Source: a virus. Taken from it: a stretch of DNA of 20,409 nucleotides. The DNA is taken from IMG/VR virus record IMGVR_UViG_3300048032_000191, positions 1 through 20,409 of that record; one strand, given 5' to 3'. Below, in pieces: positions 10,270 to 16,013 of this stretch (positions are counted from its first letter, which is position 1; each line of letters starts with the position of its first letter). Below the pieces are notes generated by a model. It saw nothing but the letters and a program-made list of their open reading frames with translations. It made no database searches and was not told where the DNA came from. The translations under genes were made by a program, and so were the position numbers.

Positions 10270-10827
10270 ATGAGTCTAACAAAATCAAACACTCGAATGC
10301 TGGAGGGAACTCTGGGCGTAGATAAACTCTCTGCAACTGGAACAAAGGACGCTACTACATTCCTCAGAGGCGATAACACATTTGCTGCTCCTGCTGCTGC
10401 TGCAAGTAACAGTCCAACGTTTTTAGCAACAAGTTCAAATACATCTATTTTAGCAAATACTAATACAGTAGTTATAAATGGTACTGAAGAGTACGATAGC
10501 AATTCTTTGTATAACAATTCTACAGGAAGGTTTACTGTGACAGAAGCCACCGCTGGATTATATTATATTTATGCAGGTGTGGGTTATCCTCTAATAACAG
10601 CTTCAAGAATACAATGTAATATATGGAAAAATGGCTATGCAACAAGTGAAGGTTTCAGAATAGAAACTCATGCAAGTAATGGCTATCCAGCTTTGCAAAT
10701 ATCTGGCGTGTTTAATCTAAGTGCTGGTGACTACGTAGAAGTAACTACTCAACAAAACAGTAGTAATACGGCGGCTTTGTCAGGAGAAGAAATTAAAAAT
10801 TATTTTGGAGGATTCAAGCTCGCATAA
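10270..10827 (+). CDS. Accessory tail protein with C1q-like beta-sandwich C-terminus
   Basis: The 185-residue product follows the tail fiber by 30 nt. Its N-terminus (about 20-42, GTKDATTFLRGDNTFAAP) is the linker commonly seen at the ends of phage tail fibers, just before a distal domain. Residues of about 50-185 look like the C1q/TNF-like jelly-roll fold often placed at fiber tips, with segments SLYNNSTGRFTV, AGLYYIYAGVGY, SRIQCNIWKNG and SAGDYVEVTTQQ. This predicts a trimeric host-binding or fiber-capping protein, an inference from fold resemblance alone. It is AT-rich like the distal part of the preceding fiber, so the two may have been acquired together. There is no Shine-Dalgarno before the ATG. 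Confidence 0.7.
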   Translation: MSLTKSNTRMLEGTLGVDKLSATGTKDATTFLRGDNTFAAPAAAASNSPTFLATSSNTSILANTNTVVINGTEEYDSNSLYNNSTGRFTVTEATAGLYYIYAGVGYPLITASRIQCNIWKNGYATSEGFRIETHASNGYPALQISGVFNLSAGDYVEVTTQQNSSNTAALSGEEIKNYFGGFKLA

Positions 10828-10831
10828 TACT

Positions 10832-10996
10832 ATGAACAACGATAGCCATCTTACACCTACCGTAGCCATCGCTGGATTACTAGGATCAATAACTCTCGAA
10901 CACGTGAACACGTTCGTTGCAATTATACTCGGACTTGTTTCACTCGCTTATGTAAGCGTTAAACTATGGAAGGAGATTAAGAATGGCAGGAAATAA
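10832..10996 (+). CDS. Small membrane protein, holin candidate (T7 gp17.5 position)
   Basis: This 54-residue protein has a short polar N-terminus (MNNDSHL), a hydrophobic stretch from about residue 9 to 40 that holds one long or two short transmembrane helices (AIAGLLGSI, then FVAIILGLVSLAYVSV), and a basic tail ending KNGRK. Size, topology and position between tail genes and terminase match the T7 gp17.5 class II holin, which permeabilises the inner membrane for lysis. The frame is open further upstream to 10805, but that longer start would overlap the previous gene and adds no hydrophobic segment, so I chose the ATG at 10832, 5 nt after the preceding stop. The 3' end overlaps the next gene by 14 nt, indicating translational coupling. 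No endolysin is visible in this window. Confidence 0.65.
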   Translation: MNNDSHLTPTVAIAGLLGSITLEHVNTFVAIILGLVSLAYVSVKLWKEIKNGRK

Positions 10997-11213
10997 AGAA
11001 CTACTAGACGAGTTGATGGCTCTTACAATCGAAGAGCTGTTGACCGTCATCAAGTCTGGAGAAGCAAATCCAGCAATACTCAACGTAGCTAGGCAGCTAC
11101 TCAAAGACAATCAAGTCACTGCCTCCGTCAAGGAAGACAACGCCATGCAGAACTTAGTAGAGGTGTTGCCATTCCGTGAAGATGATGAACCAATCGCAGC
11201 CACAAATACCTAA
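10983..11213 (+). CDS. terS: Terminase small subunit (T7 gp18-like)
   Basis: The 76-residue protein lies between the holin candidate and the large terminase, exactly as gp18 does in T7 (89 aa). The sequence is helical, with a segment EANPAILNVARQLLKDN typical of podovirus small terminase subunits, and an acidic C-terminus. It would bind the concatemer near the packaging site and recruit the large subunit. It has the clearest Shine-Dalgarno in the late region, AAGGAG at 10970-10975, 7 nt before the ATG. It overlaps the upstream gene by 14 nt and the downstream gene by about 30-38 nt, so holin, TerS and TerL are probably translationally coupled. Confidence 0.75.
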   Translation: MAGNKELLDELMALTIEELLTVIKSGEANPAILNVARQLLKDNQVTASVKEDNAMQNLVEVLPFREDDEPIAATNT

Positions 11214-12867
11214 CGAACTCCGAGACTTTCGTAACTTCCTTTATTTCATTTGGCACTCGCTAGAACAGATCAAGCGTGACCCAACAGAGATACAATACGA
11301 TATAGCTGACTTCATGCAGCACGGTCCAAAGAGGGCTGTGGTTCAAGGCTTTCGAGGAGTAGGCAAGTCTTGGATTTGTTCTGCGTTCGTAGTACACCAA
11401 CTGTTCCTAGACCCAACTAAGAACATCCTTGTTGTCTCTGCATCGAAGACACGTTCTGATGACTTCTCTACGTTCACGCTGAGACTTATTCATGACATCC
11501 CTCTTCTGAGTTTCTTGAAGCCCAGTGCTGACCAGCGGTTCTCTAAGGTGTCGTTCGATGTTGGACCCTCTGGAGCCTCACACGCACCCTCTGTCAAATC
11601 ATTAGGTATCACTTCACAGTTAACGGGTTCTCGTGCTGACATCATCATTGCAGATGACATTGAGGTAGCGAACAACTCTGCTACACAGCAGATGAGAGAC
11701 AAGCTATCAGAACAAGTCAAAGAGTTTGACGCTATTATCAAGCCCAACGATTCATCTAGAATTATTGTTCTAGGAACCCCACAGTGTGAGGACAGCCTCT
11801 ACACTAAATTACAGGAACGAGGATTTACAACTAAGGTATGGTCAGCTGAGAAGGTAGACCCCAAGAAAGCTCTCAACACTTATGGAGACACGCTGTCTAC
11901 CCTCTGTATAGATGAAGATACCAAAGGCGATTCAGCCGAGCCTACACGATTTACAGACTTTGATTTGCAGGAGCGAAAGATTTCTTATGGATCAGCTGGT
12001 TACGCAATGCAGTTCATGCTCAACCCCAACCTTGCTGACCTTGACCGTTACCCTCTTAAGCTTGGTAACTTGGTTGTGCAAGATATTGACCAAGATGTTG
12101 CACCAGAGAAGCTAGTATGGGCGCAGACACCTGAGCTTGAATGGGAAAGGCTTCCCAATGTAGGACTGAGAGGCGACCGCTTCTACAGACCGATGAAGAT
12201 TCTAGGTGACATGATACCTTACAGTGGCTCTGTCATGTCCATCGACCCCTCTGGTAGAGGTAAGGACGAGACAGGCTACGCTGTAGTAAAGATGTGTAAC
12301 GGCACTCTGTTTGTTCCAGAGGCTGGAGGACTCAAAGGTGGTTACGAAGAACCTACCTTGCTAGAACTAGTCCGCATCGCTAAGAGGAACAAAGTGAACG
12401 CTGTTATTACAGAGAGTAACTTCGGTGATGGTATGTTCACCCAACTTATAACGCCCATATTTAGCCGAGAATACCCTGTCACTCTTGAAGAGGTACGTCA
12501 CCATCAACAGAAAGAGAAACGAATCATAGACACCCTTGAGCCTCTTCTAGCAGCACACAGGCTCGTGATAGCACCCTCTGTTATTGAGAACGACTACAAG
12601 ACTGCACAAGGCTATCCAGCAGAACAACAACTTAGATACATGATGATGTACCAGTTGACTAGACTAACAAGACTAAGAGGAGCCTTAAGGAACGACGATA
12701 GACTAGATGCTCTTAGTATAGCCTGTAACTATTGGGTAGAACAAATGGCTCAAGATGCAGACATGAAGATTAAGGAACGAAGAGATGACCTAGCCTCTAA
12801 ACAACTAGATGAGTTCATGGATGCCTACTATAAGAGAACAACTAGATCACAGTCCTCATGGATATAA
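11176..12867 (+). CDS. terL: Terminase large subunit (T7 gp19-like ATPase/nuclease)
   Basis: This 563-residue protein is the DNA-packaging motor. Counted from the GTG at 11176, the ATPase has a Walker A motif GFRGVGKS at 58-65 and a Walker B DIIIADD at 155-161, with Glu163 as likely catalytic carboxylate. The RNase H-like nuclease half shows MSIDPSGRGKDETGY (Asp357), VITESNFGDG (Glu413) and DDRLDALSIA (Asp511), the acidic triad expected for metal-dependent cleavage of concatemers. Length and motif order match T7 gp19 (586 aa). The start is uncertain: GTG at 11176 has AGAGGTG about 10 nt upstream, but ATG at 11182 or 11185 is equally possible. All of these overlap terS. It is the last recognisable late structural or packaging gene. 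Confidence 0.95.
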   Translation: MKMMNQSQPQIPNELRDFRNFLYFIWHSLEQIKRDPTEIQYDIADFMQHGPKRAVVQGFRGVGKSWICSAFVVHQLFLDPTKNILVVSASKTRSDDFSTFTLRLIHDIPLLSFLKPSADQRFSKVSFDVGPSGASHAPSVKSLGITSQLTGSRADIIIADDIEVANNSATQQMRDKLSEQVKEFDAIIKPNDSSRIIVLGTPQCEDSLYTKLQERGFTTKVWSAEKVDPKKALNTYGDTLSTLCIDEDTKGDSAEPTRFTDFDLQERKISYGSAGYAMQFMLNPNLADLDRYPLKLGNLVVQDIDQDVAPEKLVWAQTPELEWERLPNVGLRGDRFYRPMKILGDMIPYSGSVMSIDPSGRGKDETGYAVVKMCNGTLFVPEAGGLKGGYEEPTLLELVRIAKRNKVNAVITESNFGDGMFTQLITPIFSREYPVTLEEVRHHQQKEKRIIDTLEPLLAAHRLVIAPSVIENDYKTAQGYPAEQQLRYMMMYQLTRLTRLRGALRNDDRLDALSIACNYWVEQMAQDADMKIKERRDDLASKQLDEFMDAYYKRTTRSQSSWI

Positions 12868-13003
12868 TATATATAATATATAAGGTCTAGTTCTTGACCT
12901 AGAATTAGGTCTGTGGGAGACTAGGTCTCCTTCTCTAGTGCTAGCACCATCTCGTATTAGTATATAATAATTATAATAGCAGTTCCAAACCTGTCAACAC
13001 CTC
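12868..13003. other. Intergenic segment after terL: AT run, AGGTCT repeats, hairpins
   Basis: Directly after the terL stop there is an alternating AT run (12862-12882) and then three AGGTCT hexamers (12883, 12907, 12923); a fourth is at 13270. A perfect hairpin GGAGAC-TAG-GTCTCC (12916-12930) is followed by a weak pyrimidine tract, and the self-complementary decamer GTGCTAGCAC lies at 12938-12947. CTAG tetramers are unusually frequent. A second AT-rich patch (12959-12978), containing TATAAT at 12972-12977, precedes the next gene, but no good -35 is present. The hairpin could be a weak terminator or an mRNA-stabilising 3' end for terL. Confidence 0.5.
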
Positions 13004-13252
13004 ATGTCGGATAATCCTTTAGAACAGATTCAAGCCATTGCTGGTGAACACTTTGAGAACTATTTTATTATGGTAGTTCATCCAGAGATGGAGATGGAAT
13101 ATGTCTATGATAACGTCTATTCAGCCAGAGGATTGCTAGAAATGGCTAGAGATGAGATGGTAGAGACCACATTCGAGTGTCTAGATGATGACGATATTGA
13201 CTGGGAAGATGCTTGGAATGATGAAATAGATGACGAAGATTGTGAATTTTAG
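13004..13252 (+). CDS. Very acidic small protein of unknown function
   Basis: The 82-residue product has about 27 Asp/Glu, only two Arg and no Lys. The last 24 residues (from CLDDDDIDWEDAW onward) are almost entirely acidic with aromatic residues between. I recognise no family. Such a charge pattern is seen in DNA-mimic proteins such as T7 Ocr, but length and sequence give no homology, so this is only a hypothesis. It lies between the large terminase and a strong terminator, at the expected right end of a T7-like genome, and there is no Shine-Dalgarno before the ATG (A/C-rich leader). Codon use is compatible with its neighbours and the frame is closed cleanly, which makes a real gene likely. 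Confidence 0.65.
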   Translation: MSDNPLEQIQAIAGEHFENYFIMVVHPEMEMEYVYDNVYSARGLLEMARDEMVETTFECLDDDDIDWEDAWNDEIDDEDCEF

Positions 13253-13325
13253 CTTGCAAATTGAAGGTTAGGTCTTCATATTGCTAGAACATAATTTCAA
13301 CGTGTGTGTGTTGTTATATGTGTGG

Positions 13326-13372
13326 GGGAGTCATTGCTGATTATTCGGTGGTGGCTCCCTTTTTTGTTTTTG
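13326..13372 (+). terminator. Rho-independent terminator of the late transcript
   Basis: An 8-bp stem, GGGAGTCA (13326-13333) with TGGCTCCC (13352-13359), including one G-T wobble, closes an 18-nt loop and runs directly into TTTTTT G TTTTT. It lies 73 nt after the stop of the acidic gene and reads in the direction of the late genes. It is the best terminator in the window and probably marks the end of the late operon. Confidence 0.85.
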
Positions 13373-13828
13373 TTACAAATTTCTGAGAGGGTTTATATAC
13401 GTGTGTTTTACCGCTAACCCCCCATACACCCTTTAGGGTGAGGATTGGCACAGCTTTGGTCACATACTAGTCCTAAGACTAGTGTTTATCGGCACTGCAA
13501 CGGATTATAAATCCGATTAGCCTTGTCAAATGCACAAGGAAGGCGTGTTTGAAAGCTTTCGGTCTGCTTCACTCATCTTTTTCTACACAGATGTTTTTTC
13601 ATTTTAGAGCATAGCTCTAGCACCTCTCCAGCATAAGACTTTTAAAGTCTTGAGGCGCACTGCCTCCGCACCTTCCGTAGGTATTATACGATCGCCGAAC
13701 ATGATCATGCACGAGGCAAAGCTCTCTCCAAAACTTTTTTCGTCTTTTCGTAGGGTATCGTGATCGCATTATGCGTAGGCGATACTGCGCTGTAAAAGTC
13801 CTGATCACACGAGGCGACTTGACAAGGT
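13373..13828. other. Non-coding hairpin-array region, probable genome-end / early control region
   Basis: No convincing gene is present. Between 13427 and 13785 there is a dense series of perfect hairpins or palindromes: CACCC/GGGTG (13427-13440), ACTAGTC-CTAA-GACTAGT (13466-13483), CGGATT-ATA-AATCCG (13501-13515), CCTTGT/ACAAGG with 7-nt loop (13521-13539), GAAAGCTTTC (13551-13560), TAGAGC-ATA-GCTCTA (13605-13619), AAGACTT-TTA-AAGTCTT (13635-13651), GAGGC/GCCTC (13652-13666), CATGATCATG (13700-13709), and a nested hairpin GTATCG/CGATAC around CGCAT-T-ATGCG (13755-13785). In T7-like genomes the stretch between the terminase and the first early gene holds the terminal repeat, packaging signals and early promoters. 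That role is inferred here from position. Confidence 0.55.
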
Positions 13829-13837
13829 TGTTATAAT
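13829..13837 (+). promoter_or_regulatory. Extended -10 promoter for the early operon
   Basis: TG-T-TATAAT (13829-13837) is a perfect extended -10 element for host sigma70-type RNA polymerase, about 80 nt upstream of the first early gene. A TTGACA at 13819-13824 is only 7 nt away and cannot serve as its -35. The hexamer at normal spacing is poor, as is tolerated for extended -10 promoters. Early transcription of T7-like phages by host polymerase makes this position sensible. Confidence 0.5.
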
Positions 13838-13916
13838 TGAAGCGGCAACTCACTCCGAGTCAAGCCAAGCCAAGCAAGGCACAGCACACAATAACACATC
13901 AAGGAAACACACAATT

Positions 13917-14288
13917 ATGGAAGCTACCCAAAAACAATGGTTCTCAGACTCACCCTTCGCAAAAGAGTTCGCTCAAGTTATCTTCGATAACGAATGCAGT
14001 AAGGCAAGCGAAGACTTCGTCTGGTATACGATCGGTGAAACCGATGAGTCACCTACTGAACTATCGTTCAGCTTTGAAAATGAAGACGGTGGAAGAAGCT
14101 CACTCACCTTGGCTCTTACCGAAGGTAAAGTGGAAATGATGCACCTTATCAAAGATAAAGGCGAATCTGAGGTTACACCTCAAGTTTGGTCACTTGGCGA
14201 AGACCTTGAAATCTTTCTTGAAGATTTAGCGGATAAGCACGGTGTTGAACTTGTTCAAGCTGACTCTCACGGCTCAGAAATCAAATAA
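13917..14288 (+). CDS. First early gene, acidic protein of unknown function
   Basis: The product has 123 residues, is acidic and Ser-rich, and shows no motif that I recognise. Central segments (TELSFSFENEDGG, RSSLTLALTEGKVEMMHLIK) read like antiparallel beta strands, and the C-terminal part (LGEDLEIFLEDLADKHGVEL) like a helix. It is the first gene after the presumed genome-end region, the place where T7 encodes its host-takeover and anti-restriction protein gp0.3, but nothing in the sequence shows that function. The start lies in the local signature ACACACAATTATG. An AAGGAA sits about 10 nt upstream of the ATG, a long spacing. The 5' leader has a short tandem AAGCC repeat (13861-13875). Confidence 0.75.
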   Translation: MEATQKQWFSDSPFAKEFAQVIFDNECSKASEDFVWYTIGETDESPTELSFSFENEDGGRSSLTLALTEGKVEMMHLIKDKGESEVTPQVWSLGEDLEIFLEDLADKHGVELVQADSHGSEIK

Positions 14289-14339
14289 TCACCTACAGTT
14301 TACACTCACAATTCCAATCACACAAAACCACACACAATT

Positions 14340-14597
14340 ATGCAAAAACTCGACAAAAACCTAACTGCTAAAATCTACGATTTCCTACGTATGAACTTCG
14401 AAGAAGTTTACCAAGACGGCGATTCCGAAGGAACTTGTAAGGAGTTCTTTATAAAGCGAAATGCTGAGTCACAAGGTCATGACATGTTGTCAGTTTATAC
14501 TGACTGTGACGGAAAACTTACAGTTTCAGCTGACTGCTGGGACGATAAGAACAACGTTCTTCTAGAAAACGCCATCAATTGGCTCATCACAGCGTAG
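14340..14597 (+). CDS. Small early protein of unknown function
   Basis: This 85-residue protein is of no family that I recognise. It begins with an amphipathic helix (LTAKIYDFLRMNFEEVY), then a Cys-containing middle (GTCKEFF, YTDCDG, ADCWDD) with predicted strands, and ends with a helix (LLENAINWLITA). It starts in the same CACACACAATTATG context as the gene before it, with no Shine-Dalgarno. Its stop codon TAG lies inside the conserved GCGTAGTA that opens the duplicated intergenic element described at 14592. Confidence 0.7.
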   Translation: MQKLDKNLTAKIYDFLRMNFEEVYQDGDSEGTCKEFFIKRNAESQGHDMLSVYTDCDGKLTVSADCWDDKNNVLLENAINWLITA

Positions 14598-14637
14598 TAT
14601 ACGCAGATCAATCTTTGACAAAGTAAAGTGGCGACTC
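14592..14637 (+). repeat. Duplicated intergenic element, copy A
   Basis: It starts on the stop codon of the upstream gene (GCGTAGTA), then has CAATC (14609-14613) and an 18-base core GACAAAGTAAAGTGGCGA (14617-14634) identical in copy B at 15979-15996, followed by a pyrimidine and TC. A small hairpin GCGTA-GTA-TACGC (14592-14604) is present only in this copy. The AGTAAAG part recalls the core of single-subunit phage RNA polymerase promoters (ACTAAAG in T3, ACTATAG in T7), so a phage promoter is one explanation; a translation or RNA-processing leader is another. Confidence 0.6.
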
Positions 14638-14690
14638 TCGCTAAAATTCAACAGCCTAGCTTCGGCATAACACAGGAAGCAACACACATT

Positions 14691-15431
14691 ATGAAAATCA
14701 CCGTCAACACCGAATTACTTTCAGTAAATGCCGATGCTAAAACTAGCAAAGGCTCTAACGCTGGATACCTTACAGGTATTCTTTACTTGGCTCCAGCCAA
14801 CGAAGCCTCACCGAAGGTTAATGTTTGTCCTCATGCTTCCGAAGGATGCAAGGCTGTATGCCTATACAGTGCAGGACGAGGCAAGATGGACTCCGTCGTC
14901 AAAGCACGAGTTGCCAAAACCTTACGGTTTATCGAAGACCCGAAGGCTTTCGTAGAACTGTTGGCAATCGACATTCAGAAAATCGTCAACAAGGCAGCTA
15001 AGGTGGGTATGATACCTGCCATTAGACTCAACGGCACATCTGACCTGCCTTGGGAAAAGCTTGGTGGTAAACTTGGCGTAGCCTTAATGAATCGGTTTCC
15101 AAGCGTAGCTTTCTACGATTATACCAAAAACCCTAACCGTGCTATTGCCTATGCCGAAGGCAAGATGCCAGACAATTACCACCTTACTTTCAGTAAGTCT
15201 GAGTGCAATGACGAAGCTGTTGCCAAGGTGATCGAGGCAGGTGGTAACGTAGCTGCAGTTTTCAGCACGAAGAAGGCAGACGAACTGCCTATGTGGCACG
15301 AAGATATTCCTGTTGTCGATGGTGACAAGACTGACTTACGGTTTAACGACCCAAAGGGTGTCTTCGTAGGACTTCGAGCTAAAGGCGATGCACGAAGTGA
15401 CCGCTCTGGCTTCACCATCATACTTGACTAA
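14691..15431 (+). CDS. GP88-like conserved phage protein with Cys cluster
   Basis: The product is 246 residues from the ATG at 14691. It resembles the phage GP88 family: an N-terminal LSVNADAKTSKGSNAGYLTGILYLAPA segment (about 10-37), then Cys46, Cys53 and Cys57 in a CPHASEGCKAVCL pattern, an SAGRGK motif, and later motifs RLNGTSDLPW and FYDYTKNP. The function of the family is not established to my knowledge. The Cys cluster suggests metal or Fe-S binding, which is inference. The frame also allows a GTG at 14628 inside the duplicated element. I prefer 14691 because it has the CACACATTATG context shared by neighbouring genes and because the 21 extra residues look unrelated to the family. An AGGAAG lies 11 nt before the ATG. 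The gene ends in GACTAA, which is also the first strand of a hammerhead ribozyme. Confidence 0.8.
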   Translation: MKITVNTELLSVNADAKTSKGSNAGYLTGILYLAPANEASPKVNVCPHASEGCKAVCLYSAGRGKMDSVVKARVAKTLRFIEDPKAFVELLAIDIQKIVNKAAKVGMIPAIRLNGTSDLPWEKLGGKLGVALMNRFPSVAFYDYTKNPNRAIAYAEGKMPDNYHLTFSKSECNDEAVAKVIEAGGNVAAVFSTKKADELPMWHEDIPVVDGDKTDLRFNDPKGVFVGLRAKGDARSDRSGFTIILD

Positions 15432-15487
15432 GGCGAAACGGTCGTAAGACCGTCTGGCGGTAACCTTCCGTCACTGACGAGCCTGTC
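15426..15487 (+). ncRNA. Type II hammerhead ribozyme, copy 1
   Basis: All conserved parts of a hammerhead are present in the circular order open at stem II. Stem II: AGGC (15431-15434) pairs with GCCT (15481-15484), and GAC (15426-15428) can add three pairs with GTC (15485-15487) around a two-base bulge. GAAA lies at 15435-15438. Stem III is A15438-CGGTC with GACCG-T15453 (6 bp) closed by a GTAA tetraloop. GTC (15452-15454) is the cleavage triplet, so cleavage is expected after C15454. Stem I: TGGCGG (15455-15460) pairs with CCGTCA (15468-15473), including one G-T wobble, around loop TAACCTT. The core CTGACGA is at 15474-15480. It overlaps the stop codon of the GP88-like gene and would cut the mRNA 23 nt after that stop and 62 nt before the next ATG. 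Confidence 0.92.
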
Positions 15488-15516
15488 AGCTACACACAAT
15501 CCAATCCTACATAATT

Positions 15517-15969
15517 ATGCAATCAGTAAAAAATCGCACCATCGACAAGTCCAAACCTTTAAAGGTTTACTGGAATCTACAACGCAAATGCTACTCCGTG
15601 CAACAGAACGGGCTAGTAGTAGGTCATACTGACCGCATTGAGCTTTGTGATGTTACCTTTAAGGTAAGCGAAGCTGGTCGGCAACGAGTCTTAAAAGAGC
15701 GCAAGAAGAATGTCCATGCTTTCGTAACTGGCTACCTATATGATGAGAAGGAAGAGCGAAACTACGTTTTCCCAAACTTAAGGAGATTTCCAAATGAAAT
15801 ACATATTGTTTACAATCCTTATAAATACGACAGCTTTCGAGTCCAAAATTGCGACAGATTAGCTGTTACAACAGCTGACTTTGTATCGCTCCAATCGGAG
15901 AACGGCAAAGGACGTATCCTTGCTGATCGTGATGTGGAATCATACGTCACCTTCCCGCAGTCTGCGTAG
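15517..15969 (+). CDS. Conserved phage protein of unknown function
   Basis: The 150-residue product begins with a Lys-rich stretch followed by KVYWNLQRKCYSVQQNGLVVGHTD (about 16-39), DVTFKVSEAGRQRVLKERKKNVHAFVTGYL (about 45-75) and basic/aromatic strands. This pattern (phage mRNA-less description: small basic beta protein with a KNVHAF motif) is one I associate with a widespread family of uncharacterised phage proteins; no activity is known to me. It starts at an AATTATG after an A/C-rich leader with no Shine-Dalgarno, directly downstream of hammerhead copy 1. Its transcript would begin with the cleaved ribozyme half. It ends in GCGTAG, the first part of the duplicated element copy B. Confidence 0.75.
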   Translation: MQSVKNRTIDKSKPLKVYWNLQRKCYSVQQNGLVVGHTDRIELCDVTFKVSEAGRQRVLKERKKNVHAFVTGYLYDEKEERNYVFPNLRRFPNEIHIVYNPYKYDSFRVQNCDRLAVTTADFVSLQSENGKGRILADRDVESYVTFPQSA

Positions 15970-15999
15970 TACAATCAAGACAAAGTAAAGTGGCGATTC
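15964..15999 (+). repeat. Duplicated intergenic element, copy B
   Basis: The order is the same as in copy A: GCGTAGTA on the upstream stop codon (15964-15971), CAATC (15972-15976), the 18-base core GACAAAGTAAAGTGGCGA (15979-15996), then TTC. It lacks the nine-base insert and the hairpin of copy A. The next ATG, at 16014, is much closer than in copy A. The repeat of both the stop-codon-overlapping start and the core, between unrelated genes, shows a mobile or functionally conserved spacer. Confidence 0.6.
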
Positions 16000-16013
16000 A
16001 TGCCAACAAAATT

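Noticed and set aside
13481-13545. tRNA-like series of three arms (AGTG/CACT, CGGAT/ATCCG, CTTGT/ACAAG)
   Set aside because: The arm spacing resembles a tRNA, but no acceptor stem pairs, the T-loop has no TTCRA pattern, and the anticodon would be unusual.
13819-13837. TTGACA followed by TATAAT as a sigma70 promoter
   Set aside because: The spacing is 7 nt, not about 17; only the extended -10 part is credible.
13617-13853. Minus-strand reading frame of 78 codons in the non-coding region
   Set aside because: It runs through several perfect hairpins, gives a Cys/Arg-rich protein without family character, and every other gene is on the + strand.
14616-14650. TTGACA in duplicated element copy A as a -35 box
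   Set aside because: There is no -10 at suitable spacing, and copy B does not keep the first two bases.
14628-14690. GTG start at 14628 giving a longer GP88-like protein (and likewise GTG 15990 for the 16014 gene)
   Set aside because: Both GTGs lie in the repeated 18-base core. The ATTATG starts downstream match all neighbours, and the extensions are unlike each other and unlike the family.
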